Below are positions 35,266 to 44,336 of a DNA stretch of 64,000 nucleotides, piece after piece; positions within the stretch are counted from its first letter, which is position 1, and each line of letters begins with the position of its first letter. The position numbers and the translations under genes were made by a program. The notes under the pieces are model-generated. The model was given only the letters and a program-made list of their open reading frames with translations, did not search any database and was not told the DNA's origin. Source of the DNA: SHXR01 sp046160305 (GTDB taxonomy: Bacteria; Pseudomonadota; Gammaproteobacteria; Burkholderiales; SG8-39); NCBI GenBank assembly GCA_046160305.1, contig JBJXGX010000103.1, positions 14,958 through 78,957 of the forward strand. Direction: 5' to 3'.

Positions 35266-36448
35266 ATATCCGCTCGAAGATCGCCGCAATACCCTGCCCG
35301 CCGCCGATACACATCGTCACCAGCGCGTAGCGTTTCTTCGTGCGCTGCAGCTCGTATAGCGCCTTGACCGTAAGAATCGCACCGGTTGCACCGACCGGAT
35401 GACCCAGCGCCACCGCCCCGCCATTCGGATTGACCTTCGCCGGATCGAGGCCAAGCTCGCGCGTTACCGACATGGCTTGGACGGCGAACGCCTCATTGGA
35501 CTCGATGATGTCGATATCGGCAGGCTTCAAGCCGGTCTTCTCGAAAATCCGACGCACCGCCGGAATCGGCCCGAGCCCCATGACGTTCGGCTCGACACCA
35601 GCATGCGCGTAGCCCACCAGTCGCGCGATCGGTTTGGCTTTGGCACGCTCGGCGGCGCCCGCCTCCATCATCACGATCGCGGCGGCCCCGTCGTTGATGC
35701 CTGAAGCATTGCCCGCAGTCACCGTGCCGTCCTTCTTGAAAACAGTTTTCAACTTGGCCATGTCCTCGGGTTTCAACTCATGGCGCACATGCTCGTCCGC
35801 GTCGAAGAACGCCGGACCCTTCTTCGATTTCACCTCGACCGGTACGATCTGGCTCTTGAAGTAGCCTTCGTTGATCGCACGTGAAGCACGGCGATGCGAC
35901 TCGATGGCGAATGCGTCCTGCTCCTCGCGCCCGATCCCGTATTTCGCCGCGATGTTCTCCGCGGTGATGCCCATATGCCCGTTGCCGAACGGATCGTGCA
36001 GCGCGGCGGTCATCGCATCGATCATCACCCCATCGCCCATGCGCTGACCCCAACGCGCCGCGGGCAGGAAGTACGCCGCGCGACTCATGCTTTCGGCGCC
36101 CGCACCGATCACGACATCGGTATCGCCAAGAAGGATGTGTTGGGCGGCCGAGACGATCGCCTGCAGTCCGCTGCCGCATAGGCGATTGACGGTGAGGCAG
36201 GGCGTGCCGACCGGAAGCCCCGCATCGATGGCGGCCACGCGGGAAATGTACAGGTCGCGCGCCTCGCCATGAATGACGCTGCCCAGCACGACATGACCGA
36301 CCGTCGCAGGATCGATGTTCGCGCGTGCCAAGGCTTCCCTGATGGCGATCGCACCAAGCTTCGTCGGCGGAATGTCCTTCAACGCGCCGCCGTAATCGCC
36401 GATCGCCGTTCGTGTACCGCTCACCACTACCACTTCACGTGTCGCCAT
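35264..36448 (-). CDS. phaA: Acetyl-CoA acetyltransferase (beta-ketothiolase)
   Basis: A 394-residue thiolase. The acylated Cys is C91 (NRLCGSGLQAI); the second His is in GHPVGATGA and the second catalytic Cys in TMCIGGGQG near the C-terminus. It condenses two acetyl-CoA to acetoacetyl-CoA, the first step of polyhydroxybutyrate synthesis. It lies next to rimO-phaR-phaB-phaC on the same strand. The assignment to PhaA rather than a generic AtoB follows from this context. Confidence 0.93.
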   Translation of the reverse strand: MATREVVVVSGTRTAIGDYGGALKDIPPTKLGAIAIREALARANIDPATVGHVVLGSVIHGEARDLYISRVAAIDAGLPVGTPCLTVNRLCGSGLQAIVSAAQHILLGDTDVVIGAGAESMSRAAYFLPAARWGQRMGDGVMIDAMTAALHDPFGNGHMGITAENIAAKYGIGREEQDAFAIESHRRASRAINEGYFKSQIVPVEVKSKKGPAFFDADEHVRHELKPEDMAKLKTVFKKDGTVTAGNASGINDGAAAIVMMEAGAAERAKAKPIARLVGYAHAGVEPNVMGLGPIPAVRRIFEKTGLKPADIDIIESNEAFAVQAMSVTRELGLDPAKVNPNGGAVALGHPVGATGAILTVKALYELQRTKKRYALVTMCIGGGQGIAAIFERI

Positions 36449-36460
36449 GATGTCCTCGTA

Positions 36461-37843
36461 TCAGTTTGTCGTCAGAACACCGTGCAGATCATGCTCATCC
36501 GCCCGCACGATCTTTACGTTTGCCCAGTCTCCCGCCACCACTCCTTTGGCGTTTGCAATGATCACGACCCCGTCGATCTCGGGCGCATCGGCCATCGAGC
36601 GGGCGATTGCGACGCCCTTCTTATGATCGATCGAATCCACCAGCACGCGCTCAAGTCGTCCCACCTTGCGCGCGAGACGCCTCGCACTGATGTTCGCCTG
36701 CATCGCCATGAACCGCGCGCGGCGCGCTTCTTTCACTTCATCTGCAATCGCATCGGGCAGCGCATTGGCCGCTGCGCCCTCGACCGGCGAATATTCGAAA
36801 CACCCGACCCGATCGAGCTCCGCCGCCTCGAGAAACGCAAGCAATTCCTCGAACTCCGCCTCGGTCTCGCCGGGGAAGCCGACAATGAAGGTGCTGCGAA
36901 TCGTGATGTCGGGACACACCGCCCGCCACGCCCGGATGCGCTCGATGTTCTTCTCGCCGGAAGCCGGACGCTTCATCAGCTTCAAGATGCGTGGCGAGGC
37001 ATGCTGAAACGGCACGTCGAGATACGGAAGAATCTTCCCGTCGGCCATGAGCGGAATGACATCATCGACATGCGGATACGGATACACATAGTGCAGGCGG
37101 ACCCACGCACCAAGTGTGCCGAGCGCGCCCACCAGTTCGTTCATGCGCGTCTTGACCGGGCGGCCATTCCAGAATCCGGTGCGGTACTTGACATCAACGC
37201 CATATGCACTCGTGTCCTGCGAGATCACGAGCAACTCCTTCACCCCCGCGCCGACGAGATTCTCCGCCTCGTTCATGACCTCGCCAATCGGCCTGGAAAC
37301 GAGATCCCCGCGCATGGACGGAATGATGCAGAACGTGCACCGGTGATTGCACCCTTCGGATATCTTCAGATACGCATAGTGCTTCGGCGTCAACCGAATG
37401 CCCTGGGGAGGCACCAGGTCGGAGAACGGATCGTGCGGCCGGGGCAGGTGCGCGTGCACGGCGGTCATGACCTCGTCGGTGGCATGTGGCCCGGTGACCG
37501 CGAGGACGCTTGGATGGGTCTTGCGGACGATGTCGCCTTTTGCGCCGAGGCAACCGGTGACGATCACTTTGCCGTTTTCCGCAAGCGCCTCGCCGATGGC
37601 ATCGAGTGATTCCTCGACCGCCTCGTCGATGAAGCCGCACGTATTGACCACCACGAGATCGGCCCCGTCGTAACTTGGCGCGATTTCGTAGCCCGCGGCG
37701 CGCAGTTGCGTGAGGATCCGCTCCGAATCAACCAGCGCTTTGGGACAGCCGAGAGAAACGAATCCGACCCGGGGTATCGCGGCCGGTTTGCGCGAGCGAG
37801 GGCCCGTGCGTGAAGACTTGGTCGTTGCCGTCTTGATGCTCAA
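36461..37843 (-). CDS. rimO: Ribosomal protein S12 methylthiotransferase RimO
   Basis: A 460-residue methylthiotransferase. The N-terminal UPF0004 domain has the three cysteines of the auxiliary cluster (GFVSLGCPKALVDSE, NTCGF, GCLGAK). The radical SAM motif CNHRCTFC is near residue 175. A C-terminal TRAM domain follows. It adds a methylthio group to Asp of S12. It sits between phaA and phaR, as in many betaproteobacteria. Confidence 0.95.
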   Translation of the reverse strand: MSIKTATTKSSRTGPRSRKPAAIPRVGFVSLGCPKALVDSERILTQLRAAGYEIAPSYDGADLVVVNTCGFIDEAVEESLDAIGEALAENGKVIVTGCLGAKGDIVRKTHPSVLAVTGPHATDEVMTAVHAHLPRPHDPFSDLVPPQGIRLTPKHYAYLKISEGCNHRCTFCIIPSMRGDLVSRPIGEVMNEAENLVGAGVKELLVISQDTSAYGVDVKYRTGFWNGRPVKTRMNELVGALGTLGAWVRLHYVYPYPHVDDVIPLMADGKILPYLDVPFQHASPRILKLMKRPASGEKNIERIRAWRAVCPDITIRSTFIVGFPGETEAEFEELLAFLEAAELDRVGCFEYSPVEGAAANALPDAIADEVKEARRARFMAMQANISARRLARKVGRLERVLVDSIDHKKGVAIARSMADAPEIDGVVIIANAKGVVAGDWANVKIVRADEHDLHGVLTTN

Positions 37844-37903
37844 GAGAATTTACCTGGGCCGCGAAACCCACTGGATGGCGCGTATCGGATCGATCGCGCG
37901 GGA

Positions 37904-38485
37904 CTACTTGTTGCCGGACTTGTCGCCCGGAGGGCTACCCGTGCCGGGCGGAAAACCGGGAAATTGAAATCCAGCAAACATGGATTTCGTCTGATTCTGC
38001 AACTGGCTTTGCATCTGCTCATACATCTGCTTCGACTGGTCCATATAGGCGCTCACCAGACTTTGCATCGCCGGACCCTGAAAGCTCATGAATTGCGTCC
38101 ACAGATCCTGATTGACCTTGGTCGTATCGCCCCCGAACATCTTGCTCGACTGCTCCTGGATGTTCCGCTGGATCTCGATGAACGCATGGATATTCTTCTC
38201 GAGATAGTTGCCGACCATGCCTTGCATCGCACCACCGTAGAACCGGATCAGTTGGGTCAGCGCGTCATGGGTGAACAGCGGCGTGCCGGCGTTTTCTTCC
38301 TCGAGGATGATCTGAAGCAGTATCGAGCGGGTCAGGTCCTCGTTCGTTTTGGCGTCGATGACCTGGAACTGATCCTGCTTGATCACGAGCTCTTTCACAT
38401 CCGCGAGCGTGATGTAGCTCGAACTCTGCGTATCGTACAGCCGGCGATTCGGGTATTTCTTGATGAGCCGCATCTGCGTCGCCAT
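37904..38485 (-). CDS. phaR: Polyhydroxyalkanoate synthesis repressor PhaR
   Basis: A 193-residue PhaR. The N-terminal DNA-binding domain is RLIKKYPNRRLYDTQSSSYITLADVKELV; the PHB-accumulation-regulator domain (about 65-105) shows FYGGAMQGMVGNYLEKNIHAFIEIQRNIQE. The C-terminus is Gln/Met-rich and ends in a Gly/Pro/Lys tail. It senses PHB granules and represses phasin and its own gene. A TATAAT box at 38598-38603 on the minus strand could serve it. Confidence 0.93.
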   Translation of the reverse strand: MATQMRLIKKYPNRRLYDTQSSSYITLADVKELVIKQDQFQVIDAKTNEDLTRSILLQIILEEENAGTPLFTHDALTQLIRFYGGAMQGMVGNYLEKNIHAFIEIQRNIQEQSSKMFGGDTTKVNQDLWTQFMSFQGPAMQSLVSAYMDQSKQMYEQMQSQLQNQTKSMFAGFQFPGFPPGTGSPPGDKSGNK

Positions 38486-38597
38486 GGGTGCCCCTCTCCT
38501 CGAACCGGCTACCGCTCGCTCTTGACTCGACTTTCGGATGTGCCTGAAGACTCATGCAAACCGCGCGGCCGGTCGCACTGCGGTGATGCGACGCACC

Positions 38598-38603
38598 ATT
38601 ATA
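38598..38603 (-). promoter_or_regulatory. Putative -10 box upstream of phaR
   Basis: TATAAT on the minus strand, about 110 bp before the phaR ATG and next to the 27-bp repeats. No convincing -35 is seen at normal spacing. Confidence 0.4.
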
Positions 38604-38621
38604 CGCATGCAATCTCGGCGC

Positions 38622-38748
38622 GCTCGCCCATGCCAATTGGTTTCCCTCGCTCACCCATGCCATATCGTTTGCTCGGCTCACCCATGCCATATCGTTTGCT
38701 CCGCTCACCCATGCCATATCGTTCGCTCCGCTCACCCATACATATGCA
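38622..38748. repeat. 27-bp tandem repeat continuing from the 3' end of phaB
   Basis: Four copies (38622-38648, 38649-38675, 38676-38702, 38703-38729) and a partial fifth that contains the last codons of phaB (38730-38748). Copies 2-4 differ by only one or two bases; copy 1 is diverged. The unit contains ATGGCATGGGTGAGC-like sequence resembling the phaB terminus. Because 27 is a multiple of three, one minus-strand frame stays open through all copies as a nine-residue repeat. Confidence 0.85.
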
Positions 38749-39472
38749 TCCCCCCGTTAATGGGAATGTTGGCGCCGGTGATGTATCCCGCGTCGTCGGA
38801 AGCCAGAAATCCGACCAGGGCCGCGATCTCCTCCGCCGAGGCAAGCCGGCCCATCGGGATGCCGTCGATGATCGCTTGCCGGACATCGGCGCGGATCGCC
38901 CTTACCATGTCGGTATCGACATACCCGGGGGAGACACAATTCACGGTCACGCCCTTGCGTACGACTTCCTGCGCCAGCGCCTTCGAGAAACCTGCCGCCC
39001 CCGCCTTGGCCGCGGAGTAGTTCGTTTGCCCGAACTGGCCGCGCGTCCCGTTGACCGACGACAGGCTCACGATCCGCCCCCATCCACGCTCGGCCATGCC
39101 GTCGATGACCTGCTTGGTCACGTTGTAGAGGGAATTGAGATTGCTATTGATCACCGCATGCCACTCGTCGATCGCCATCTTTCGAAAGGTCGCGTCGCGC
39201 GTGCTGCCCGCGCCGTTCACGAGAATGTCGATCGGGCCGACTGTCTTCGCGATGGCCGCAATAACGTCACGACAGGCTCCGACATCGGTGACGTCGAATT
39301 CCGCTGCGTGAACATCGCGAAATCCGTCGGCCGCCATGCCCGTGAGCCATTCCGCTTTGCGCGGATAGGCGGGCAGGCAGTTCGCGATGACCTTTATCCC
39401 GGCGGTGGCAAACCGCTTGCAGATGGCCGTACCAATGCCGCCCATTCCCCCGGTAACCAGTGCTACGCGCAT
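38732..39472 (-). CDS. phaB: Acetoacetyl-CoA reductase PhaB
   Basis: A 246-residue short-chain dehydrogenase. The NADPH-binding motif is TGGMGGIG; the active site has NGAGSTRD, the Ser in SLSSVNG and YSAAK. The C-terminus is INGGMHMYG, typical of PhaB. It reduces acetoacetyl-CoA to (R)-3-hydroxybutyryl-CoA. The ATG at 39472 follows GAGGAT; sequence upstream to 39517 is not PhaB-like. The stop codon lies inside a tandem repeat. It is downstream of phaC by 100 bp. Confidence 0.94.
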   Translation of the reverse strand: MRVALVTGGMGGIGTAICKRFATAGIKVIANCLPAYPRKAEWLTGMAADGFRDVHAAEFDVTDVGACRDVIAAIAKTVGPIDILVNGAGSTRDATFRKMAIDEWHAVINSNLNSLYNVTKQVIDGMAERGWGRIVSLSSVNGTRGQFGQTNYSAAKAGAAGFSKALAQEVVRKGVTVNCVSPGYVDTDMVRAIRADVRQAIIDGIPMGRLASAEEIAALVGFLASDDAGYITGANIPINGGMHMYG

Positions 39473-39571
39473 GCGTGATCCTCGCTGATGAAAATTTTCT
39501 TCAAATGGTTTGAACACGACCGCCGGGCCTGCCGCCGGCTATGCGCGTCAGCAGGCCTGGGCAGCGAATAA

Positions 39572-41296
39572 TCATTCGATACGATCGAGCACGTAGCGGC
39601 CAGGCGCCGGTTCGATCGGGGCATACCCCTTGGCCCCAAGCGTTGCGGGCGCGCGAACGCGCTTACCCGCATGAGCGCTAAGCCATGCGAGCCAGTCGGG
39701 CCACCAGCTTCCCGGATGTTCCACCGCCTCGGCCATCCAGCGATCCGGGTCTGCCGGAAGTTTGTCGTTGTCCCAGTAGCTGCGGCGATTCTTTGCCGCC
39801 GGATTGATGATCCCCGCGATGTGCCCACTTGCACCGAGAACGAATCGAGCACGGTGTGACAGCCATTGCGTGGATGCGTAGGCCGAACGCCACGGCACGA
39901 TGTGATCTTCACGCGTCGCGACGATGTAGGTCGGCACACGGATCGCGCCGAGGTCCACCTGGGTGCCGCACACCGTCAACGCCTTCGGTTCACGCAGCTT
40001 GTTGCCGAGATAGAGATTGCGAACGTACCAGCAGAACATCGGCCCGGGCAGATTGGTCGAATCCGCGTTCCAGTACAGGATGTCGAAGGCCGTCGGTCGC
40101 GCGCCTTTCAAATAGTTGCTCACTACATACGACCAGATGAGATCGTTGTCGCGTAACGCGGAAAATACCGCCGCCAGCTCGCGCCCTGAAAGGATTCCGC
40201 CCTTGCCGAGCGACGCCTCGCGCGAAGCGACGCTGGCGTCATCGACAAAGCAACCGATTTCGCCGGCATCATTGAAATCGAGCAGGGTCGCAAGCAGCGT
40301 GAGGCTGATCGCCGCCCTGTCGCCCCGTGCCGCAAGCACCGCCAAGGCCGTCGACAGGATGGTTCCGCCGACGCAAAACCCGAGCGTATTGATTCCCCGT
40401 TGGCCGGTGATGCGCCGCACTGCATCGATTGCCGCCAACGGCCCGAGCGCGATGTAGTCGTCCCAGCCGAGATGGCCAAGGGATCCGGTTGGATTGCGCC
40501 ACGACACGATGAACACCGTATGGCCATTCTCGACCGCATAGCGGACCAGCGAATTCTCCGGCTGAAGATCGAGAATGTAGAACTTGTTGATGCAAGGGGG
40601 AACGATCAGCAACGGCCGCGCGAAGACCTGATCGGTCAGCGCCTGATATTGAATCAACTGGATCAGCTCGTTCTCGAACACCACGGCGCCAGGCGACACG
40701 GCCAGATTTCGACCGACGCCGAACGCGGTTTCATCGACCGTCGAGATACGCCCTTTGGCGATGTCTCCCAGCAGATTCTCCACCCCGCGTCGAAGCGAAT
40801 CGCCGTTCGTCTCCAAGGCAAGGCGCATCGCCTCGGGGTTCATCGCAAGAAAATTCGGGGGCGCGAGCGCATCGGTGTACTGGCGCAGAAAAAAGCGCAG
40901 TTGCCCCTTCGCCTTGGTGTCTATTTCGGCCAGGTCGGCGGCGGCCTGCAAGAATCGCGCGTTAAGCGCGTGGGCATCGCGCATGAATGCAAAGAACGCA
41001 TCGCGTTGCTTTGACGAATTCTCGCCCGGGATGACTCCTGCCTGCTGGGGCGACGAGGTATCTCCCACCACCGACTGTTGGCGCTCGATCCATTCCTGCC
41101 AGAGTTTGGCGTGCTCGCCCATCGTGTGCGTGGCAAGCTGCGCGAACGCGGGCGATTGCGCGGTCCATGCCAGGAATTGCTGCCAGAACGCAGGCGCGCC
41201 GGGTCCGCCACCAAGCAGGGGGTGGAGCGGTATGCTTGCCGATGTCGACGACGATCCTTGGGGCATGTGCGGGCGTGGCATCAAAACGGGCGACAT
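39572..41296 (-). CDS. phaC: Class I poly(3-hydroxyalkanoate) synthase PhaC
   Basis: A 574-residue PHA synthase. The lipase-box-like GFCVGG places the nucleophile at C308; the Asp is in TREDHIVPW and the His in SGHIAGIIN. The N-terminal half (about 35-200) is the PhaC_N domain. Class I enzymes polymerise short-chain hydroxyacyl-CoA into cytoplasmic granules. The start among M1, M6 and M11 is uncertain because none has a clear Shine-Dalgarno. It heads the PHB cluster under a good promoter. Confidence 0.95.
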   Translation of the reverse strand: MSPVLMPRPHMPQGSSSTSASIPLHPLLGGGPGAPAFWQQFLAWTAQSPAFAQLATHTMGEHAKLWQEWIERQQSVVGDTSSPQQAGVIPGENSSKQRDAFFAFMRDAHALNARFLQAAADLAEIDTKAKGQLRFFLRQYTDALAPPNFLAMNPEAMRLALETNGDSLRRGVENLLGDIAKGRISTVDETAFGVGRNLAVSPGAVVFENELIQLIQYQALTDQVFARPLLIVPPCINKFYILDLQPENSLVRYAVENGHTVFIVSWRNPTGSLGHLGWDDYIALGPLAAIDAVRRITGQRGINTLGFCVGGTILSTALAVLAARGDRAAISLTLLATLLDFNDAGEIGCFVDDASVASREASLGKGGILSGRELAAVFSALRDNDLIWSYVVSNYLKGARPTAFDILYWNADSTNLPGPMFCWYVRNLYLGNKLREPKALTVCGTQVDLGAIRVPTYIVATREDHIVPWRSAYASTQWLSHRARFVLGASGHIAGIINPAAKNRRSYWDNDKLPADPDRWMAEAVEHPGSWWPDWLAWLSAHAGKRVRAPATLGAKGYAPIEPAPGRYVLDRIE

Positions 41297-41358
41297 CGCG
41301 ATGGCACTCGATCATGCGATGACCGCCGCCACGACCAAATCCGAAACAGCTCTGCGCG

Positions 41359-41387
41359 ATTGTTGCATCGCACAAATCGGCTGTCAA
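41359..41387 (-). promoter_or_regulatory. Sigma70 promoter of phaC
   Basis: On the minus strand a perfect TTGACA (41382-41387), a 17-bp spacer and AACAAT (41359-41364), with TGC just before it. Transcription would start near 41352, about 55 bp before phaC. Confidence 0.65.
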
Positions 41388-41437
41388 CCAGCACCGATCA
41401 CCAACATCGATCACTGATCCGAGGAGCGCATCCAGGC

Positions 41438-41695
41438 GTGTATATCGTCGCGATCGCGTGGCTCTATGTCGTGATTCTCATGGCAGTGATGCAACCGACA
41501 TTTCTTGCGGCCATCGGCACCCTGTTCGGTTTCGGGCTGATGCCGCTCGCACTGTTCGTTTGGATTGTCGGGGCGCCCCAACGCCGACGGACACGGCGCG
41601 CCCGTGAAGCGCGCGAAGCAGACGCCAAGGCCTTGTCACCCATGCGTCAGGAGACCGACGCCCCAGATCATCAGCACACCGAGCGCGATCAATGA
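41438..41695 (+). CDS. Small conserved membrane protein
   Basis: An 85-residue protein starting at GTG 41438, with GAGGAG 12 bases upstream. Two membrane helices (YIVAIAWLYVVILMAVMQ and TLFGFGLMPLALFVWIVG) are followed by an Arg/Ala-rich cytosolic tail (APQRRRTRRAREAREAD). This resembles small membrane proteins found near pha genes in Burkholderiales. Its end overlaps the convergent ZIP gene by about 60 bases. The function is unknown. Confidence 0.6.
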   Translation: MYIVAIAWLYVVILMAVMQPTFLAAIGTLFGFGLMPLALFVWIVGAPQRRRTRRAREAREADAKALSPMRQETDAPDHQHTERDQ

Positions 41696-42484
41696 CACCT
41701 GCGTGGCCGTTGCACGCAACTCATGGCGCTTATGCAAGCCGGGAATAAGGTCGGCTACCGCGATGTAGATCATGCTCGCCGCGGCGATCGCAAGAATGGG
41801 ATTGAGCCACTCGCGAACTTCGTTGAGCGCCACATATCCGAGCAACCCGCCCACCAGCATCGCCAGACTCGATATGAGATTGAGAAGCAGCGCCCGGCCA
41901 CGCGTATAGCCTGAGTGCAGAAGAATGACGAAATCGCCGACTTCCTGCGGAATCTCATGGGCGATCACGGCGGTCGCGGTCACGATCCCAAGCGGAATGC
42001 TCTCGAGAAACGCCGCGGCGATCAGCACGCCATCGACGAAATTGTGAAAGCTGTCCCCCACCAGAATGAGAAACCCGCTGCGACCGCCATCGACATCGGC
42101 TGCCTGCGCGTGTGGGTGGTGATGTCCATGCGAATGTGCGGCCGAAGGCGCGACCGATTTCGCGCCCGAAGGCGCTTGATCGCCGTTGTTGGCGGCCTCC
42201 TCGATGGAATGGTGGTGATGGCGCCAGATCACGAGCTTCTCGAGCAGAAAGAATCCGCAGATCCCCGCGAGCACGGTTGCGGCGAGTCCCTGGAAGTTGG
42301 TCGACCGCTCGAAGGCATGCGGCAGAATCTCGAGGAATGCGGCACCCAACATGGCACCGACGGCGAAGCTCACCAGTGAGCCGATCCATTCCTTGCGCGC
42401 GGCCAACGAGACCAGCGCGGCCGCAAGCGACGAGGCAACTCCGCCAAGAACAGTGGCAATCGTGATGTAAGCGAGCGGCCCCAT
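41636..42484 (-). CDS. ZIP-family metal transporter
   Basis: A 282-residue ZIP transporter with eight helices. A His-rich cytosolic loop (about 125-150; HSHGHHHPHAQ) separates helices 3 and 4. Helix 4 has DSFHNFVDGVLIAAAF and helix 5 has HEIPQEVGDFVILLHSG, the metal-binding core with conserved His, Asp and Glu. It probably brings zinc or another divalent metal into the cytoplasm. The start overlaps the stop of pgeF by one base (TAATG). Confidence 0.91.
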   Translation of the reverse strand: MGPLAYITIATVLGGVASSLAAALVSLAARKEWIGSLVSFAVGAMLGAAFLEILPHAFERSTNFQGLAATVLAGICGFFLLEKLVIWRHHHHSIEEAANNGDQAPSGAKSVAPSAAHSHGHHHPHAQAADVDGGRSGFLILVGDSFHNFVDGVLIAAAFLESIPLGIVTATAVIAHEIPQEVGDFVILLHSGYTRGRALLLNLISSLAMLVGGLLGYVALNEVREWLNPILAIAAASMIYIAVADLIPGLHKRHELRATATQVSLIALGVLMIWGVGLLTHG

Positions 42485-43224
42485 TACGCCAGCCAGACGA
42501 GTGACGCCATGCGCCCGGTGCGCCCGTCACGCCGAAATGAAAAGAAACGCTCCGGCTCCTGATAGGTGCAGAAGTGCCCGCCGTAGATGGCCGACACGCC
42601 AAGGCGGTTCAATTGCCGCGTGGCAAGGCGATAAAGATCGCACCAGTACTTGCCATTGCCCTTGCTGCTGAACGCCTCGGCCGCAGCCGGATCGTGCCGT
42701 ACGAAAAGGTCAAACAATTCCGCTCCCACTTCATAAGCCGTCCGACCGATCGCCGGTCCGAGATAGGCAACCACGCGTTCCGGCGCCACTTGCATTCGAT
42801 TCACGGTCGATGCGATCACGCCATTTGCCAAGCCGCGCCATCCCGCGTGGGCCACCGCAACCACGGACCCCGCATCGTCGGCGAGCAGGACCGGCAGGCA
42901 ATCGGCCGACATGACGCAGCATACGACGCTTCGGGTCCGCGACACCGCGGCATCGCCAACAGGTATCCCATCGATGGCCGCGGCATCGATCACATCGGTT
43001 CCGTGCACCTGCTCCATCCACACCGGTTCGGCGGGCAGACGTGATCGCAGCAAGGACCGGTTGCGCGCCACCGCATCCGGCACATCACCGACATGCAACC
43101 CGACATTGAAGGTCCCCATCGGCCCTTCACTCACACCGCCCCGCCGGGTCGTGCACAACGCCCGCACATTCGCCGGGACGTGCCAGTCCGGCTCGATCAC
43201 CGCATCGGCTGCGAGCGCGCTCAT
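42484..43224 (-). CDS. pgeF: Peptidoglycan editing factor PgeF (laccase domain, YfiH)
   Basis: A 246-residue multicopper-polyphenol-oxidase-like protein. It shows TTRRGGVSEGPMGTFNVGLHVGD, the metal-binding VMSADCLPVLLAD and VAHAGWRGLANGV, and YLGPAIGRTAYEVG. In E. coli the family prevents wrong amino-acid incorporation into peptidoglycan precursors and has purine-nucleoside phosphorylase-like activity. The ATG at 43224 overlaps the rluD stop (ATGA); the frame continues to 43467 but that part is out of family. It is coupled to rluD. Confidence 0.92.
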   Translation of the reverse strand: MSALAADAVIEPDWHVPANVRALCTTRRGGVSEGPMGTFNVGLHVGDVPDAVARNRSLLRSRLPAEPVWMEQVHGTDVIDAAAIDGIPVGDAAVSRTRSVVCCVMSADCLPVLLADDAGSVVAVAHAGWRGLANGVIASTVNRMQVAPERVVAYLGPAIGRTAYEVGAELFDLFVRHDPAAAEAFSSKGNGKYWCDLYRLATRQLNRLGVSAIYGGHFCTYQEPERFFSFRRDGRTGRMASLVWLA

Positions 43225-44210
43225 CGCAACCGCGCGATCGGTCCGGAAAGATCCGCGGGCAGTGGCGCTTTCCATTCGAGTGGCTGCCTGGTCGTGGGGT
43301 GTAGTAATCCGAGCCGGGCCGCATGCAGCGCCTGGCGACGGAGTTCGCGAAGGACTTCGGGCAGTTCGCCGCGTTTGGCGCCGTAGGTCGGATCGCCCAC
43401 GAGCGCATGGCCGATCGAGCGCAGATGAACGCGGATCTGATGCGTGCGACCGGTGTCGAGCGAGCACTCGACCAGCGTGAAGGCACCGCCTTCATCAAAG
43501 CGCTTGATCACGCGATAGCGTGTACGTGCAGGCTTCCCGGACGACACCACCGCCATGCGGGTGCGTGCATGCGGATCCCGACCGATGGGTGCGTCGACTT
43601 CGCCATCCGCGCGCACATGCCCATGCACCAACGCGAGGTAGACGCGGCTCACCGTGCGCGCCTGCAATTGTCGGACGAGGCTGGTCTGCGCGACCGCTGT
43701 CTTCGCGACCACGAGAAGACCGCTCGTATCCTTGTCGAGCCGATGCACGATTCCGGCGCGCGGCAATGCGTGCAAGCTTGGTGCATGGTGCAGAAGCGCG
43801 TTGAGCAATGTGCCTTCCCAATTGCCGCTTGCCGGATGCACGACCAGGCCGGCGGGCTTGTTGATCACGAGAATCGCATCATCTTCATACACGACGTCAA
43901 GCGCAATCGCCTCGGGTTTGAACGCCGACGCCTCCGAGGAGGCCTGTGGAACCATGCGGACACGCTCGCCGCCCAAGACGGGTTTGTCGAGATCGCACAC
44001 CCGGCCATCGAGGGTCACGTGACCGGCGCGTGCCCAATGCTGGATACGACTGCGGGAGTGCTCCGGGAACAACCGTGCAAGGGCTACATCGACACGCTTG
44101 CCGGCAAGCGAATCGGGCACGACGCCTTCCAGCACAGGGCTCGAATCGCCGGCATCGCGGCGAATGTCGTCGCGTTCATGGTGCGGGTTATTCGAGAGCG
44201 ATGGGGACAC
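43221..44210 (-). CDS. rluD: 23S rRNA pseudouridine synthase RluD
   Basis: A 329-residue RluA-family synthase. An N-terminal S4 domain (about 30-100) is followed by the catalytic domain with the active-site Asp in HRLDKDTSGLLVVAK and the Arg/His-rich TGRTHQIRVHLRSIGHALVGDPTYG. RluD modifies uridines 1911, 1915 and 1917 in helix 69. It is divergent from bamD (comL), the usual arrangement, and coupled to pgeF. Length is normal. Confidence 0.93.
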   Translation of the reverse strand: MSPSLSNNPHHERDDIRRDAGDSSPVLEGVVPDSLAGKRVDVALARLFPEHSRSRIQHWARAGHVTLDGRVCDLDKPVLGGERVRMVPQASSEASAFKPEAIALDVVYEDDAILVINKPAGLVVHPASGNWEGTLLNALLHHAPSLHALPRAGIVHRLDKDTSGLLVVAKTAVAQTSLVRQLQARTVSRVYLALVHGHVRADGEVDAPIGRDPHARTRMAVVSSGKPARTRYRVIKRFDEGGAFTLVECSLDTGRTHQIRVHLRSIGHALVGDPTYGAKRGELPEVLRELRRQALHAARLGLLHPTTRQPLEWKAPLPADLSGPIARLR

Positions 44211-44224
44211 TGCGGTTATACGGC

Positions 44225-44230
44225 TATAAT
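44225..44230 (+). promoter_or_regulatory. Putative -10 box of bamD
   Basis: A perfect TATAAT lies about 107 bp before the bamD ATG. The best -35 (TGGGGA at 17-bp spacing) is weak and falls in the 5' end of rluD. Confidence 0.5.
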
Positions 44231-44336
44231 TTTCTCTTGAAGCGCGCGGGCGGCGGTCGCTCGGGCGGTGCGACGCGCAGGCTATCCACCTCCCGTCGCG
44301 TGCATCTCAAGAATTTATCAAGCGAAAGACTCTGCA

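Noticed and set aside
36269..37609. 446-residue plus-strand ORF opposite phaA and rimO
   Set aside because: Antisense shadow spanning two confident genes, with Arg/His-rich low-complexity content.
38622..38748. CRISPR array
   Set aside because: The 27-bp units are contiguous with no spacers between them, so this is a tandem repeat and not CRISPR.
37964..39478. 504-residue plus-strand ORF across phaR and phaB
   Set aside because: Antisense to both genes. It includes translated tandem repeats and shows no protein family.
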